Source: a bacterium
GTDB lineage: Bacteria > Electryoneota > Electryoneia > Electryoneales > Electryoneaceae
NCBI GenBank assembly: GCA_020444265.1
Contig: JAHLLH010000001.1
Span: forward strand, 372,001-436,000
Reading direction: 5' to 3'
Length of the DNA: 64,000 nt
Every line of letters begins with the position of its first letter. The stretch's first letter is position 1. Of this stretch, positions 33,196 to 42,842 are shown in pieces. Made by a program: the position numbers and the translations under genes. Under the pieces are notes generated by a model that did not search any database, was not told the origin of the DNA, and saw only the letters and a program-made list of their open reading frames with translations.

Positions 33196-35487
33196 ATGGC
33201 TGTTTCAACCGATCCCCTTGCTGGATTGAATCCTCAGCAACGTGAAGCTGTTGAAAATACAGACGGTGCAATCCTGGTCCTCGCTGGGGCGGGAAGTGGG
33301 AAAACTCGTGTCCTGGCGCATCGAATCGCCTACATCGTACACGAGGGATTGGCAAAACCCTGGCAGATACTTGCGGTCACCTTTACCAATAAGGCAGCCC
33401 GTGAGCTGAAGGAACGTGTTGCCGCGATTACACCCGGCGGGGATGAAGTCACCGCAGGTACCTTCCACTCGACAATGCTGCGTTTACTTCGACGTGAATT
33501 CAAAGCGCTGGGTTATCCAAAAGACTTCACCATCTTCGATAACAATGATTCCGTTCGGCTGGTGAAGATGATTCTGGACGAGATGCAGGAAGAACGATTC
33601 CGTCCCAGGACTATCCATTCAGTCATCTCACGCCTGAAAAATGATCTGGTTAGCCCGGACGATTTTGTCCCCTCGGCAACATCGCCGATAGAAAAGGTTG
33701 TTTCGCAGGTCTATCCCAGTTATCAGAAGCGTCTCAAGCACCTTGCAGGGATGGATTTTGATGATCTCCTGCTGAAACCAATCGAACTCTTCAAAAACCA
33801 CCCGGCGATCCTGCACAACTGGAGTGCACGATGGCGGTACCTGCACATCGACGAATACCAGGATACGAACCTCGCCCAGTTTGAGCTGATACGTCTCCTC
33901 GGTGGCCCTAAGCCCAATTTGTGTGTCGTTGGCGATGATGACCAGTCCATCTATGGCTGGCGCGGTGCACGTGTCGAAAATGTTTTCCGCTTCAAAGATA
34001 CTTTTGATGGTGCGCAGGTTTTTCGCTTGGAGCAGAATTATCGCAGTACGCAACCCATCCTGGATCTCGCGCATGCAATTGTTTCCAAGTCCAGCCAGCG
34101 TGAAGAGAAGAAACTGTGGACGGACAAAAAGGAAGGTGTTCTGCCGCATGTGATCGGTCTGCCCAACGATATGGATGAGGCACGGGATATCGCGGATCGT
34201 ATTGGTAGAATGGTGATGAGCGGAAAGCGGATGTTCCGTGACCATGCTATTCTATACCGAACCAATGCCCAATCGCGATTATTTGAAGACATGCTACGAG
34301 GACGTCGCTACCCCTATCAGGTCGTTGGGTCGGTTGGCTTCTATGACCGGAAAGAGGTGAGGGATGCGCTCGCTTACTTCAAGCTTTGCCTGAACCCGAG
34401 AGATGACCTCGCCCTAAGGCGCATCATCGGTGAACCGCCTCGTGGGATTGGTGCCACCACCATTGATCGTCTTGTAGAATTCGCCAACCTGCGCGACCTG
34501 CCGCTTACCGATGCAATGAAGCGCTCTGAGGAAGTGGAAGGATTGGGCAAACGGGCGATGTCGGCCTGTTCAACTTTTGCCCAGCAGATTGAGTCCTGGC
34601 GCTCTACGATGGAGGACACCTCACTTGACGAATGGGCCACAACCGTACTTACGGATTCTGGATACCTACCCCGTCTCCAAAGCTCCAGCGGGTTTGAAGA
34701 CCAAGGCCGCTTGGAGAACATCGAATCCTTCATTGACAGTCTTGCGGAATACGGCTTGAAAGGTGGATCCCTTGGGGAATACATCGAAGAGGCGGCCCTT
34801 GCAACAGATCAGGACAAATACGATCCAACATCTGATACTGTCAAATTGATGACCATCCACGCCGCCAAGGGGCTTGAATTCCCCGTGGTGCATGTAACAG
34901 GGCTGGAAGCGGGCACCTTTCCGTTGCAAAATGATGATTCACCCTCCGACTTGGATGAGGAACGTCGCTTGTTCTATGTTGCGGTGACAAGAGCACGTGA
35001 GGAACTGGTCCTGAGTTACGCCATCAATCGTCGTGTCTGGGGGCAGATACAATCTCGCAACCCAAGCCAATTCTTAAGGGAGTTTCCCGAAGCATGCGCG
35101 GAATGGGAGTCGGCAAAACCTGCTTTGGGGGTACCTAACGCGAGAACACGGATGGAGCCCGATCGTAAGGGTGGTCTTTTCGGTTCCTCGCTTGGAAATC
35201 GGCCTTCTGGTTCCCAGACAAGGACGACTACAAAGCCAGATAAACCTTGGAAATCGACTGCAAATAGCAAGCCTTCGGCGGCGAGGCGTCCCAGCAACCC
35301 CGAGGACATTCCAGCGATTCGGCCTGGTGATCTTGTGGAACATCCCAAATTCGGGCGAGGAATTGTGGTTGCAACCACTAAATTCCGGAATGATCTTAAA
35401 GTATCGGTCGAGTTCGACGGTTCTGGTGTGATGAACTTGCTCCAAGGGGTCGCACGGCTTCAACCGGTGAAGGATTTCAGTTCATGA
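33196..35487 (+). CDS. pcrA: UvrD/PcrA-type superfamily 1 DNA helicase
   Basis: A 763-residue 3'-5' helicase for repair and replication. It shows the Q-motif LNPQQREAV, Walker A AGAGSGKT, TFTNKAARE, DEYQDTN, GDDDQSIYGWRGA, QNYRST, TIHAAKGLEF and VAVTRA. The C-terminus carries a Tudor-like module (IRPGDLVEHPKFGRGIVV), as in PcrA, which contacts RNA polymerase. The start at ATG 33196 is directly behind mltG. It overlaps the TPR gene by ATGA. pcrA and uvrD are not separable with certainty by eye. Confidence 0.95.
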   Translation: MAVSTDPLAGLNPQQREAVENTDGAILVLAGAGSGKTRVLAHRIAYIVHEGLAKPWQILAVTFTNKAARELKERVAAITPGGDEVTAGTFHSTMLRLLRREFKALGYPKDFTIFDNNDSVRLVKMILDEMQEERFRPRTIHSVISRLKNDLVSPDDFVPSATSPIEKVVSQVYPSYQKRLKHLAGMDFDDLLLKPIELFKNHPAILHNWSARWRYLHIDEYQDTNLAQFELIRLLGGPKPNLCVVGDDDQSIYGWRGARVENVFRFKDTFDGAQVFRLEQNYRSTQPILDLAHAIVSKSSQREEKKLWTDKKEGVLPHVIGLPNDMDEARDIADRIGRMVMSGKRMFRDHAILYRTNAQSRLFEDMLRGRRYPYQVVGSVGFYDRKEVRDALAYFKLCLNPRDDLALRRIIGEPPRGIGATTIDRLVEFANLRDLPLTDAMKRSEEVEGLGKRAMSACSTFAQQIESWRSTMEDTSLDEWATTVLTDSGYLPRLQSSSGFEDQGRLENIESFIDSLAEYGLKGGSLGEYIEEAALATDQDKYDPTSDTVKLMTIHAAKGLEFPVVHVTGLEAGTFPLQNDDSPSDLDEERRLFYVAVTRAREELVLSYAINRRVWGQIQSRNPSQFLREFPEACAEWESAKPALGVPNARTRMEPDRKGGLFGSSLGNRPSGSQTRTTTKPDKPWKSTANSKPSAARRPSNPEDIPAIRPGDLVEHPKFGRGIVVATTKFRNDLKVSVEFDGSGVMNLLQGVARLQPVKDFSS

Positions 35488-38400
35488 AACGCCAATGGTT
35501 ATCATTCATCCTGTTAATCGTTTCCCTTGTCTGGGTAGGTAGTACTTCTGCTCAGTCGAGTCGTAGTGAGTCCGATTTTATCTATGCGAAGAGGTTGTAC
35601 GAGGATGGGCTCTACGATCTTGCTGCAGAAGCGCTGGAAACCTATATCGACACCTATAGCAACAGCCCGCATCTGCCCGAAGCCAGCTTCCTGATCGGTG
35701 AAGCCTATTGGCAGGAAGATCGTTTCGAGGATGCACGCACCTCGTTTCAGCGAGTGGCGATGGAATACCCGGACGATCCACGTGCCGTTCAGGCATTGAT
35801 TCGGGTTGCTGATTCTTACCAGGTACAGGGGGAAACGGACAAATCAGTCAGGGCATTATTGCGAATCCCTGTCTTTTTTCCCTCCTCACCGTCCTCTCCC
35901 GAAGCTCTGGTCCGTGCAGCACGCATCCAAGTTGGCCGTGAAAAGTGGGCGGAAGCTGAAACTCCCTTACAGCAGGTAATTCAGCAATATGCGGGGGCGC
36001 CTGAATTGACTGAAGCACGCCTGCTCTGGGCGCAAGTCCTTGCGTCCCGAGGAGATTACGATGGCGCAATCCGAGAAGCGGAAAAGGTGATTGAACTTGC
36101 AGCATCCAGTCAGTTGGCAGTGGAAGCACTTGGATTGCAAGGGGAATGGTATTCTCGAATTGGACGCGATGCCGAAGCGGATGCTGCCTGGCAAAGAATA
36201 CTCGAGGCCTACCCCGACACCCCGGACCGTGCCTCAGCGCTGGTCAGAATGGGGGAGAGAAGGTTACGAATTGGCGATGCCCGCAAAGCGGAACCTCTTT
36301 TCCGTGAAGCGGTTGAAACAACGCAGGGAGACGATATCCTGCTGCGCTCGAGGATAGGTCTCGGTGATGCTCTCTATCTGCTCGTTCGCTATGATGAGGC
36401 GCTTGGGCAGTATTCACAAGTCGAAGCTCCCGCCCCTGAGTTGCAGTACCGTATGGCGCTTTGCTTGGAGAAAGCATCCAGGTACGGAGATGCATTGGCA
36501 CGTCTCGACCAGATCGCTGAACAGGGCTCATCTGAACTGAAAGCAGCTGCTTTTTGGCGTCGAGGACTGATTCTGCGGAAGCTTGGACGCTTCCCGGAAG
36601 CGCATACAGCTTTCCTGAACGCAGAATCCCTGGTTCAGAATCCACTATCAAAATCCAAGGCTCGTTACCTCGCCATCGAAGCATTAGCAAAGGATTTACC
36701 GGTTGATGCAGTCGAAGAGTGCGACCGTTTCCTCCCGGTCTACCCGACATCTCCACGGGTGGACGATGTTTCCAGGTTGAAGGCAAGTTTGCTCACCGAG
36801 CAGAAACGTTTTCCGGAAGCGGTTCAGGCGTGGAAGGATCTGGTGCGACGGTATCCTGCCAGTCCACTCGTGGCAGATGCAAAATTCCGTGCGGAGTACC
36901 TCGAATCCTACATGATCCAGAAAGGTGATCCCTCGACAAAGGTCGCCGGCTTGCTTGCAGAAGTGGCTGGAGGGTTGGATCGACGTGAACTTGCTCTTCG
37001 ACTTGGAAAAATCTATCTGACTGAGTACAAGGATTTTCCTGCTGCGGTACAGCAATTCGAAACTGTCCTTACTGACACCAGTGTTGCGGAGACCTTTCGC
37101 AGCCAGGCGATAGAAGGCATGGCAGAAGCACGTTGGCGCAGCTATCAGCGAGCGGTTTATGGCGAGATGGGCGGCCGATCTGAGGATGACGAATTCATTC
37201 GCGAGCAAGCTAACGCAGCATCGGCAGACCTGATAGCGCTCCTCCCGGACCTAGTCGACGAGGAGATACGGTCCGAAACGGCTTATCGGATCACGCGCCT
37301 GGGCGAGGTCATGCGCCGGGGGGAGGAACGGATCCGTTATGCCCGTCAGGCTTGGCAATCCTTTCTGGCGGATCATCCCAATTCTCCTCATGCCCCCGAA
37401 AGTTATTTCAGGTTGGGTGAGGTCTTTGCCGCCAAGATCAATGGCGATACCCTGGACATCTTCTCCGATCCCTCCATCTGGTACCTCGAGATATTAAGGG
37501 ATGATTTCCCCAACTCATCCTGGACCGATGGTGGGCTGCTACTGCTTGCGGATCGCTATATAAAGGCGGGGCGGGGTGGAGATGCACGAGAGGTGTACGA
37601 CCGAATTCTCCAGCACAATTCGAGCCCGGAACGCGTGGAAGCAAGCCTGAATCTGCTTGACTTACCCCGTACTGATGGCGACCAATCTGCAGAGATTATC
37701 AGTTGGCTGACATCGGAAGCATGGTACAATCCACGGGTGGATGAGGCCAGACGTCAAATGGCAGACAAGTACCTCGAAGCAGGGGAATACGAGCTCGCAC
37801 GGAAGCAGATTGTCTACCTCATCAGCCTCGATCCACGTATTGATGCTGGGCTGGTTATTCCGGGAGCTGTTGATCATCGCTATTCCTACGACTTGGCCAG
37901 GATTGAAGAAAAGACAGGTCATCTTGACTTGGCACGTCAGCACTATCAACGATTCCTGGCGCACCATCCTTCCAGTTCGCGCGCTCCCCTGGCGCACTTA
38001 CGTCTAGCAGAACTTCGTCAGAAGCAGGGTTATCTGACTGCAGCGGTGAGTGATTATCGCTGGTTGGTTGAAAACCCGATCAACCCGCCTGCTACTCAGG
38101 AAGCGAAACGTGCACTTGCAAGGTTGAGCCTGAAAGCAGAGGAGTGGGAGGGAGTCCTCGAATGGGCGCAAGCTGCTGAAGCAGGCGAAGAAGTTGCCGA
38201 TTCGGCACTAACATATGCAGAGCTCGCGGTTGTCGCGCTCTATCGACTGAATCGCGCCACCGAGGCCGATCAAGCGCGAGACCAGTTCGAGGACAAGTAC
38301 GGGAAACGTTCTTCATATGATATCGCAGTTGCCCATTTTGAATTAGAACGTGGGAAGCTGCTCTCTCGAAAAAAGCAGTATTCACGGGCCGAAGATGTTT

Positions 38401-39167
38401 ATCGTCGCCTGATCCGAAAATTCGAGGGAACTCCCTGGGCCCCTGAGGCCGCGTACGAATTGGGACGCGATTACCTCGAGCGGAAAAAGTATGACGATGC
38501 CCTCGAAATTCTAACCGCTATGCCAAAGGACTACCCGGGCAATCCAGTACTTGGACGAGTTTACTGGGTGCTTGGGAACTACTATGTCGAGAGTGGCAAC
38601 ATGATGGATGCCATTTCGACATACAGCAGGGTGCTGGAGGATTCAACGTATCGAGCTGTGTGGCCGCATGTTTTCAAGAATCAGATCCGGACCTACAAGC
38701 AGGCAGGTTTCTATGCCGGAGCACTGCAGGCCAACCAGAACTATCTGAAAATATATCCGAATGCAGCCGATGTCTTTGATCGGAAAATGGATGTCGGCCT
38801 GATGTACACCCAACTCGGGCAGTACGATCTCGCCATCAGCCAGTTCCGTGCAATCCAACCGATGGCGAATGTCGAGGATGAAGCGGCATGCCAGTACTAC
38901 ATCGGCGAGGCGTTGGAGAAATCGGGACGGCTTGCGGAAGCTGTCATTGAATATAAAAAAGTCGATTACCTCGGCAAGCGTACAAAGATGCAGTGGGCAG
39001 TGACCGCCTTGTACAGTGCTGGCCGCGTTCTGGAACGATTGAACGAGCCCGACAAAGCGATTGATATGTACCGCGAAATTGTAAAACGTGAAGGTCTGGG
39101 AAGCCCGTTTGGCCGTAAAGCACAGGAACAGGTAGATCGTCTGAAGCAGAACGGAGGTCAGGGATGA
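35484..39167 (+). CDS. Giant exported TPR protein
   Basis: A 1227-residue protein with signal peptide (residues 1-23, ending TSA-QS) and tetratricopeptide-like helical repeats along nearly the whole chain. Recurrent cores such as YDLAAEALETYI, FEDARTSFQRVAMEYPDDP, YELARKQIVYLI and YDDALEILTAMPKDYP match the CpoB/BamD subclass with the FPxSP turn. There is no catalytic domain. It is probably a periplasmic scaffold for envelope assembly or polymer export. It overlaps both the helicase gene and nadC by 4 bases. Specific partners are unknown. Confidence 0.85.
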   Translation: MKRQWLSFILLIVSLVWVGSTSAQSSRSESDFIYAKRLYEDGLYDLAAEALETYIDTYSNSPHLPEASFLIGEAYWQEDRFEDARTSFQRVAMEYPDDPRAVQALIRVADSYQVQGETDKSVRALLRIPVFFPSSPSSPEALVRAARIQVGREKWAEAETPLQQVIQQYAGAPELTEARLLWAQVLASRGDYDGAIREAEKVIELAASSQLAVEALGLQGEWYSRIGRDAEADAAWQRILEAYPDTPDRASALVRMGERRLRIGDARKAEPLFREAVETTQGDDILLRSRIGLGDALYLLVRYDEALGQYSQVEAPAPELQYRMALCLEKASRYGDALARLDQIAEQGSSELKAAAFWRRGLILRKLGRFPEAHTAFLNAESLVQNPLSKSKARYLAIEALAKDLPVDAVEECDRFLPVYPTSPRVDDVSRLKASLLTEQKRFPEAVQAWKDLVRRYPASPLVADAKFRAEYLESYMIQKGDPSTKVAGLLAEVAGGLDRRELALRLGKIYLTEYKDFPAAVQQFETVLTDTSVAETFRSQAIEGMAEARWRSYQRAVYGEMGGRSEDDEFIREQANAASADLIALLPDLVDEEIRSETAYRITRLGEVMRRGEERIRYARQAWQSFLADHPNSPHAPESYFRLGEVFAAKINGDTLDIFSDPSIWYLEILRDDFPNSSWTDGGLLLLADRYIKAGRGGDAREVYDRILQHNSSPERVEASLNLLDLPRTDGDQSAEIISWLTSEAWYNPRVDEARRQMADKYLEAGEYELARKQIVYLISLDPRIDAGLVIPGAVDHRYSYDLARIEEKTGHLDLARQHYQRFLAHHPSSSRAPLAHLRLAELRQKQGYLTAAVSDYRWLVENPINPPATQEAKRALARLSLKAEEWEGVLEWAQAAEAGEEVADSALTYAELAVVALYRLNRATEADQARDQFEDKYGKRSSYDIAVAHFELERGKLLSRKKQYSRAEDVYRRLIRKFEGTPWAPEAAYELGRDYLERKKYDDALEILTAMPKDYPGNPVLGRVYWVLGNYYVESGNMMDAISTYSRVLEDSTYRAVWPHVFKNQIRTYKQAGFYAGALQANQNYLKIYPNAADVFDRKMDVGLMYTQLGQYDLAISQFRAIQPMANVEDEAACQYYIGEALEKSGRLAEAVIEYKKVDYLGKRTKMQWAVTALYSAGRVLERLNEPDKAIDMYREIVKREGLGSPFGRKAQEQVDRLKQNGGQG

Positions 39168-40045
39168 ACAACAAGCCCCGCTCTCTGAAGACAGCAACGG
39201 CTGGTGAGTGGCTTGTTCGTCATGTGAGCGAAGCACTCCGGGAAGACCTTCAGGACCGGGGCGATATCACGACCCTGGCAACCATTCCCGTCTTACAAGA
39301 GGGTAAGGCGGAACTCGTTGTAAAGCAGGACGGAATCATCGCTGGAATCGACTGGGCTGTCGAGACGGGTCATCAGACCAATCCCGAAGTGGATTGGGAG
39401 TTCTCAGTCAAAGATGGGGACGAAGTATCCAGGGGACAGGTGATTGCAACCATCGAAGGGCCGTTGCATGGAATCCTGGTCTCTGAACGGACTGCATTAA
39501 ATGGCCTCGGTCACCTGAGTGGCATTGCCACCATGACTCAACAGGCGATGAAGCTTATCGAAGGCACCCGTGCGCAAATTCTCGAGACACGTAAAACGAT
39601 GCCCGGTTGGCGTTTAGCACAGAAGTATGCTGTGCTCTGCGGAGGCGGCGCGAACCATCGCATCGGTCTTTATGACGAGATCCTCATTAAGGAAAACCAT
39701 ATTCGCGGCGCAGGCGGCATCAGCAAAGCCCTGCATGCGAGTGAGCGTTGGATGCGAAACGAGGGCATCCAAGTACCTGTGGAGATCGAAGTAACGTCTC
39801 TAAAGGAGCTTGAAGAGGCGCTTGGTGCTTCACCTGATCGTATCCTGCTAGATAACTTCCCCCCGTCGGTGTTACGTCAGGCCGTCGAGTTCACAGATGG
39901 TCGCTGTCTGCTGGAAGCATCGGGAGGCATCACCCTTGAAAGCTTGCGTGAGGTTGCCAAAACCGGTGTAGACCGTATTTCTCTCGGCGCCTTGACACAT
40001 TCGGTAAAACCACTTGATTTGTCGCTTCAGGTATGCGAAGCGTGA
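39164..40045 (+). CDS. nadC: Nicotinate-nucleotide pyrophosphorylase (quinolinate phosphoribosyltransferase)
   Basis: A 293-residue cytoplasmic enzyme: quinolinate plus PRPP to nicotinate mononucleotide in NAD synthesis. Motifs include EDLQDRGDITT, ERTALNGLGHLSGIAT, the substrate-binding ETRKTMPGWRLAQKYAV, GGGANHRIGLYD and ASGGITLESL. It overlaps the TPR gene by ATGA; nadA and nadB are not in the window. Confidence 0.96.
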   Translation: MNNKPRSLKTATAGEWLVRHVSEALREDLQDRGDITTLATIPVLQEGKAELVVKQDGIIAGIDWAVETGHQTNPEVDWEFSVKDGDEVSRGQVIATIEGPLHGILVSERTALNGLGHLSGIATMTQQAMKLIEGTRAQILETRKTMPGWRLAQKYAVLCGGGANHRIGLYDEILIKENHIRGAGGISKALHASERWMRNEGIQVPVEIEVTSLKELEEALGASPDRILLDNFPPSVLRQAVEFTDGRCLLEASGGITLESLREVAKTGVDRISLGALTHSVKPLDLSLQVCEA

Positions 40046-40079
40046 TCTGAAGTCTCATTTTGGAACATTGGGGTTCATC

Positions 40080-41798
40080 ATGGCTGATTCGAAGATGCTT
40101 GGCCGATTCACTTTTGTGCTTCATTCCCATCTACCATATGTCCTCTCGCACGGGAACTGGCCTCACGGGATGGTCTGGCTGAACGAAGCCGCGTGCGAAA
40201 CGTACATCCCGCTTTGGCGTGTGTTCACGTCTTTGAAGGGACGGACCAATCGTGTCGCGATCACAATCGGCATGAGCCCGGTCCTCGTCGAACAGCTTAG
40301 CGATCCTGTTTTTGTCGAGGAGATGAATGTATATCTCCACCAGAAAATCGAAGCGGCAAAGACAGACCTGCAGGAATTCGAGCAGAAAGGCGAATTGAAC
40401 CTCGCCAAAACTGCGCGCTACTGGATCGATTGGTATACGGGGATCGAAAAGGATTTTAACGGTCCGCTTAACCAGAATATTATCGGCGCGTTTAAAGATT
40501 TGCAGGATGAAGGAACCATCGAGATCATCACCTGTGGGGCGACCCACGGCTACTTGCCGCTGCTGGGGACCGACGAAGCGGTGAACGCCCAGGTGGAACT
40601 GGCAGTTCAGTCCTACAAACGTCACTTTGGACGCGCACCGAAGGGGATATGGTTGCCAGAATGCGCCTACCGTCCAGGCTACCACTGGGTTAATCCAACG
40701 GAGAAGGACGATGAAGGATTTGATCGAAAGGGCGTAGAACAGTTCTTGCAGAAGCACGGACTTCGCTACTTCATCGTCGACAGCCATCTCTTGAAAGGTG
40801 GCAAGGCTGTCGGAACATACCTGACGCGCTTCGAGGGGCTTCGTGATCTGTGGGAGCGATCCCAGGATGTGGAACAACAGCGTAATTTCGATGTTGCCGA
40901 GGAACGTGAGCCCTACCGTGTCTACTGGGTTGACGGGACGATGGAGAAGGGAGAACCGGTCGGCATTCTGACTCGTGATCCTGACACCAGTCTCCAAGTC
41001 TGGTCGGGTGAGTATGGATATCCCGGTGATGGCAACTACCTCGACTTCCACAAAAAACACTTCCCTGGCGGCCATCGCTATTGGCGTGTTACCTCCGCCA
41101 AGGCGGACCTGGGGGACAAAGAACAGTACGTCGTCGAAAACATCGAACAGCGCCTCGATGAAAACGCCGATCACTTTGTCACGCTCCTGCGTGATACCCT
41201 GCGTAAATCAGCGGTTGATCCCAACCAACGACAGGTTGTCAGTCCATTCGACACGGAATTGTTTGGCCATTGGTGGTACGAGGGGCCTGGATTCCTTGAA
41301 CGAGTGCTCTGGCAGATTGACAATTCGGGCGATATTCAGCCGGCCCACGGTAGTGAGCTGATCGCCTCAACAAAAGAAGCGCCCGTCGTTGCACTTCCTG
41401 AAGGATCCTGGGGTGAGGGTGGCTTCCACTACATCTGGCTCAATGAGAACACCGAGTGGAGCTGGCCCTTGATTCATGAGTGTGAACGGTTGATGACCGA
41501 AACCGTGCGCAATCACGCGGATGCTGATGGTGAGCTGAAAGAACTGATGCAGCAGCTTGGTCGTGAATTGTTGCTGCTCGAATCGAGTGACTGGCAGTTC
41601 CTGATCAGCACCATCGCTGCAAAGGACTATGCTGAACTACGCCTGCAACATCACTACGACGATTTCAAATTCCTGCACGGTTTGGTGGTGAAGCATGCGA
41701 AGGGCGAAGAACTGAACCGCGATGAGCAGGAGCGATACAGCACGATCAGCAAGCGCGACACACTTTTCCCGGATCTCGATCTAAACATCTGGGCGTAA
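40080..41798 (+). CDS. GH57 1,4-alpha-glucan branching enzyme
   Basis: A 572-residue glycoside hydrolase family 57 enzyme (with DUF1957-type C-terminal part) predicted to make alpha-1,6 branches in glycogen. The catalytic nucleophile is E194 in WLPECAYRPG and the acid/base D391 in SPFDTELFGHWW; the N-terminal HSHLPYV motif is typical. ATG 40080 starts the conserved core. It is followed by a GalT-like gene 9 bases later. With glycogen phosphorylase at 49270 and pgi it indicates alpha-glucan storage and use. Confidence 0.92.
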   Translation: MADSKMLGRFTFVLHSHLPYVLSHGNWPHGMVWLNEAACETYIPLWRVFTSLKGRTNRVAITIGMSPVLVEQLSDPVFVEEMNVYLHQKIEAAKTDLQEFEQKGELNLAKTARYWIDWYTGIEKDFNGPLNQNIIGAFKDLQDEGTIEIITCGATHGYLPLLGTDEAVNAQVELAVQSYKRHFGRAPKGIWLPECAYRPGYHWVNPTEKDDEGFDRKGVEQFLQKHGLRYFIVDSHLLKGGKAVGTYLTRFEGLRDLWERSQDVEQQRNFDVAEEREPYRVYWVDGTMEKGEPVGILTRDPDTSLQVWSGEYGYPGDGNYLDFHKKHFPGGHRYWRVTSAKADLGDKEQYVVENIEQRLDENADHFVTLLRDTLRKSAVDPNQRQVVSPFDTELFGHWWYEGPGFLERVLWQIDNSGDIQPAHGSELIASTKEAPVVALPEGSWGEGGFHYIWLNENTEWSWPLIHECERLMTETVRNHADADGELKELMQQLGRELLLLESSDWQFLISTIAAKDYAELRLQHHYDDFKFLHGLVVKHAKGEELNRDEQERYSTISKRDTLFPDLDLNIWA

Positions 41799-41807
41799 GG
41801 AGACTGC

Positions 41808-42833
41808 ATGCCCGAAATGCGTCACGATCCCGTCCAGCGTCGCTGGGTGGTCATATCTCCAGAACGTGGGCTGAGGCCGACCGATTATAAGCCTTGCCGC
41901 GAGGAAAAGGAGGAGTACGATCCTTTCGCCGAGGGGAATGAATCCGATACGCCACCTGAGATTACCGCAGTTCGTCCTGCTTCCAGCAAGAAAAATGGGC
42001 CTGGGTGGACGGTTCGTGTCGTTCCGAACAAGTATCCAGCGTTCCGTGTCGAGGGCGATCTGGATCGTCGTGCGGACGGCCTCTATGACGCGATGAACGG
42101 TGTCGGGGCGCATGAGACGGTGATCGAGGCGACGGACCGTGATACTGACATCGCATTGGTCACCCCGGAACATGCTTTTCAGATCGGCCGGGTCTATCGC
42201 GAACGACTTGTCGATTTGATGAAGGATAAAAGGCTTCGGTATGTCCTGATATTTCGGAATCGTGGACGACTTGCCGGGGCAAGCCTGTCCCATCCACATT
42301 CACAGATTGTTGCAACTTCTGTTACACCGCTCGCCGTCGCGATTGAACTCGATTCCGCCCGTCGCCATTACGATGATAAAGAGCGTTGCTTATTCTGCGA
42401 CCTGTTGGCTCAAGAAAAACAGGCCAGAAGCCGCATCGTCTATGAATCGGATAGATTTGTTGCTTATACACCGTATGCCAGCCGTGTACCCTTCGAAATT
42501 TGTCTGATGCCAAAGCAGCATCAGCATGATTTTCGTGAGATCAGCGACAACGATCTAAGGGCATTCATGACAGCCCTGCAAAACGTGCTGCAAAGGATCA
42601 AGGTTGCTTTGGATGATCCACCCTACAACTTCTTCTTGCATTCCTCACCAAACAGCGAGAGTTTAACCCCACGTAGTTCGCATTGGACCACGTTGCGTCA
42701 TGATTGGCACTGGCACCTGGAGATCCTGCCACGGTTGGGGAACATGGCAGGTTTTGAGTTTGGAACCGGATTCTTTATCAACTCAACTCCACCGGAACAG
42801 GCTGCTGAGATTCTACGCGCGGTTTCGCTGTAA
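41808..42833 (+). CDS. galT: Galactose-1-phosphate uridylyltransferase-family enzyme
   Basis: A 341-residue HIT-superfamily nucleotidylyltransferase. The active-site HPH triad is at H162-P-H164 (LSHPHSQI), H164 being the expected covalent nucleophile. The C-terminal half has CLFCDLL and HWHLEILPR. The N-terminal zinc-type CPFC motif is not evident (only YKPCREEKEEYDPF). The placement between a branching enzyme and a glycosyltransferase, without galK or galE, leaves room for action on a glucose-1-P/NDP-glucose pair rather than galactose. Family assignment is firm; the substrate is open. Confidence 0.88.
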   Translation: MPEMRHDPVQRRWVVISPERGLRPTDYKPCREEKEEYDPFAEGNESDTPPEITAVRPASSKKNGPGWTVRVVPNKYPAFRVEGDLDRRADGLYDAMNGVGAHETVIEATDRDTDIALVTPEHAFQIGRVYRERLVDLMKDKRLRYVLIFRNRGRLAGASLSHPHSQIVATSVTPLAVAIELDSARRHYDDKERCLFCDLLAQEKQARSRIVYESDRFVAYTPYASRVPFEICLMPKQHQHDFREISDNDLRAFMTALQNVLQRIKVALDDPPYNFFLHSSPNSESLTPRSSHWTTLRHDWHWHLEILPRLGNMAGFEFGTGFFINSTPPEQAAEILRAVSL

Positions 42834-42842
42834 GGAGGGGGC

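Noticed and set aside
40131-41174. A 347-codon open frame on the minus strand
   Set aside because: It is fully antisense to the GH57 gene, has no recognisable family and mirrors codon bias of the real gene.
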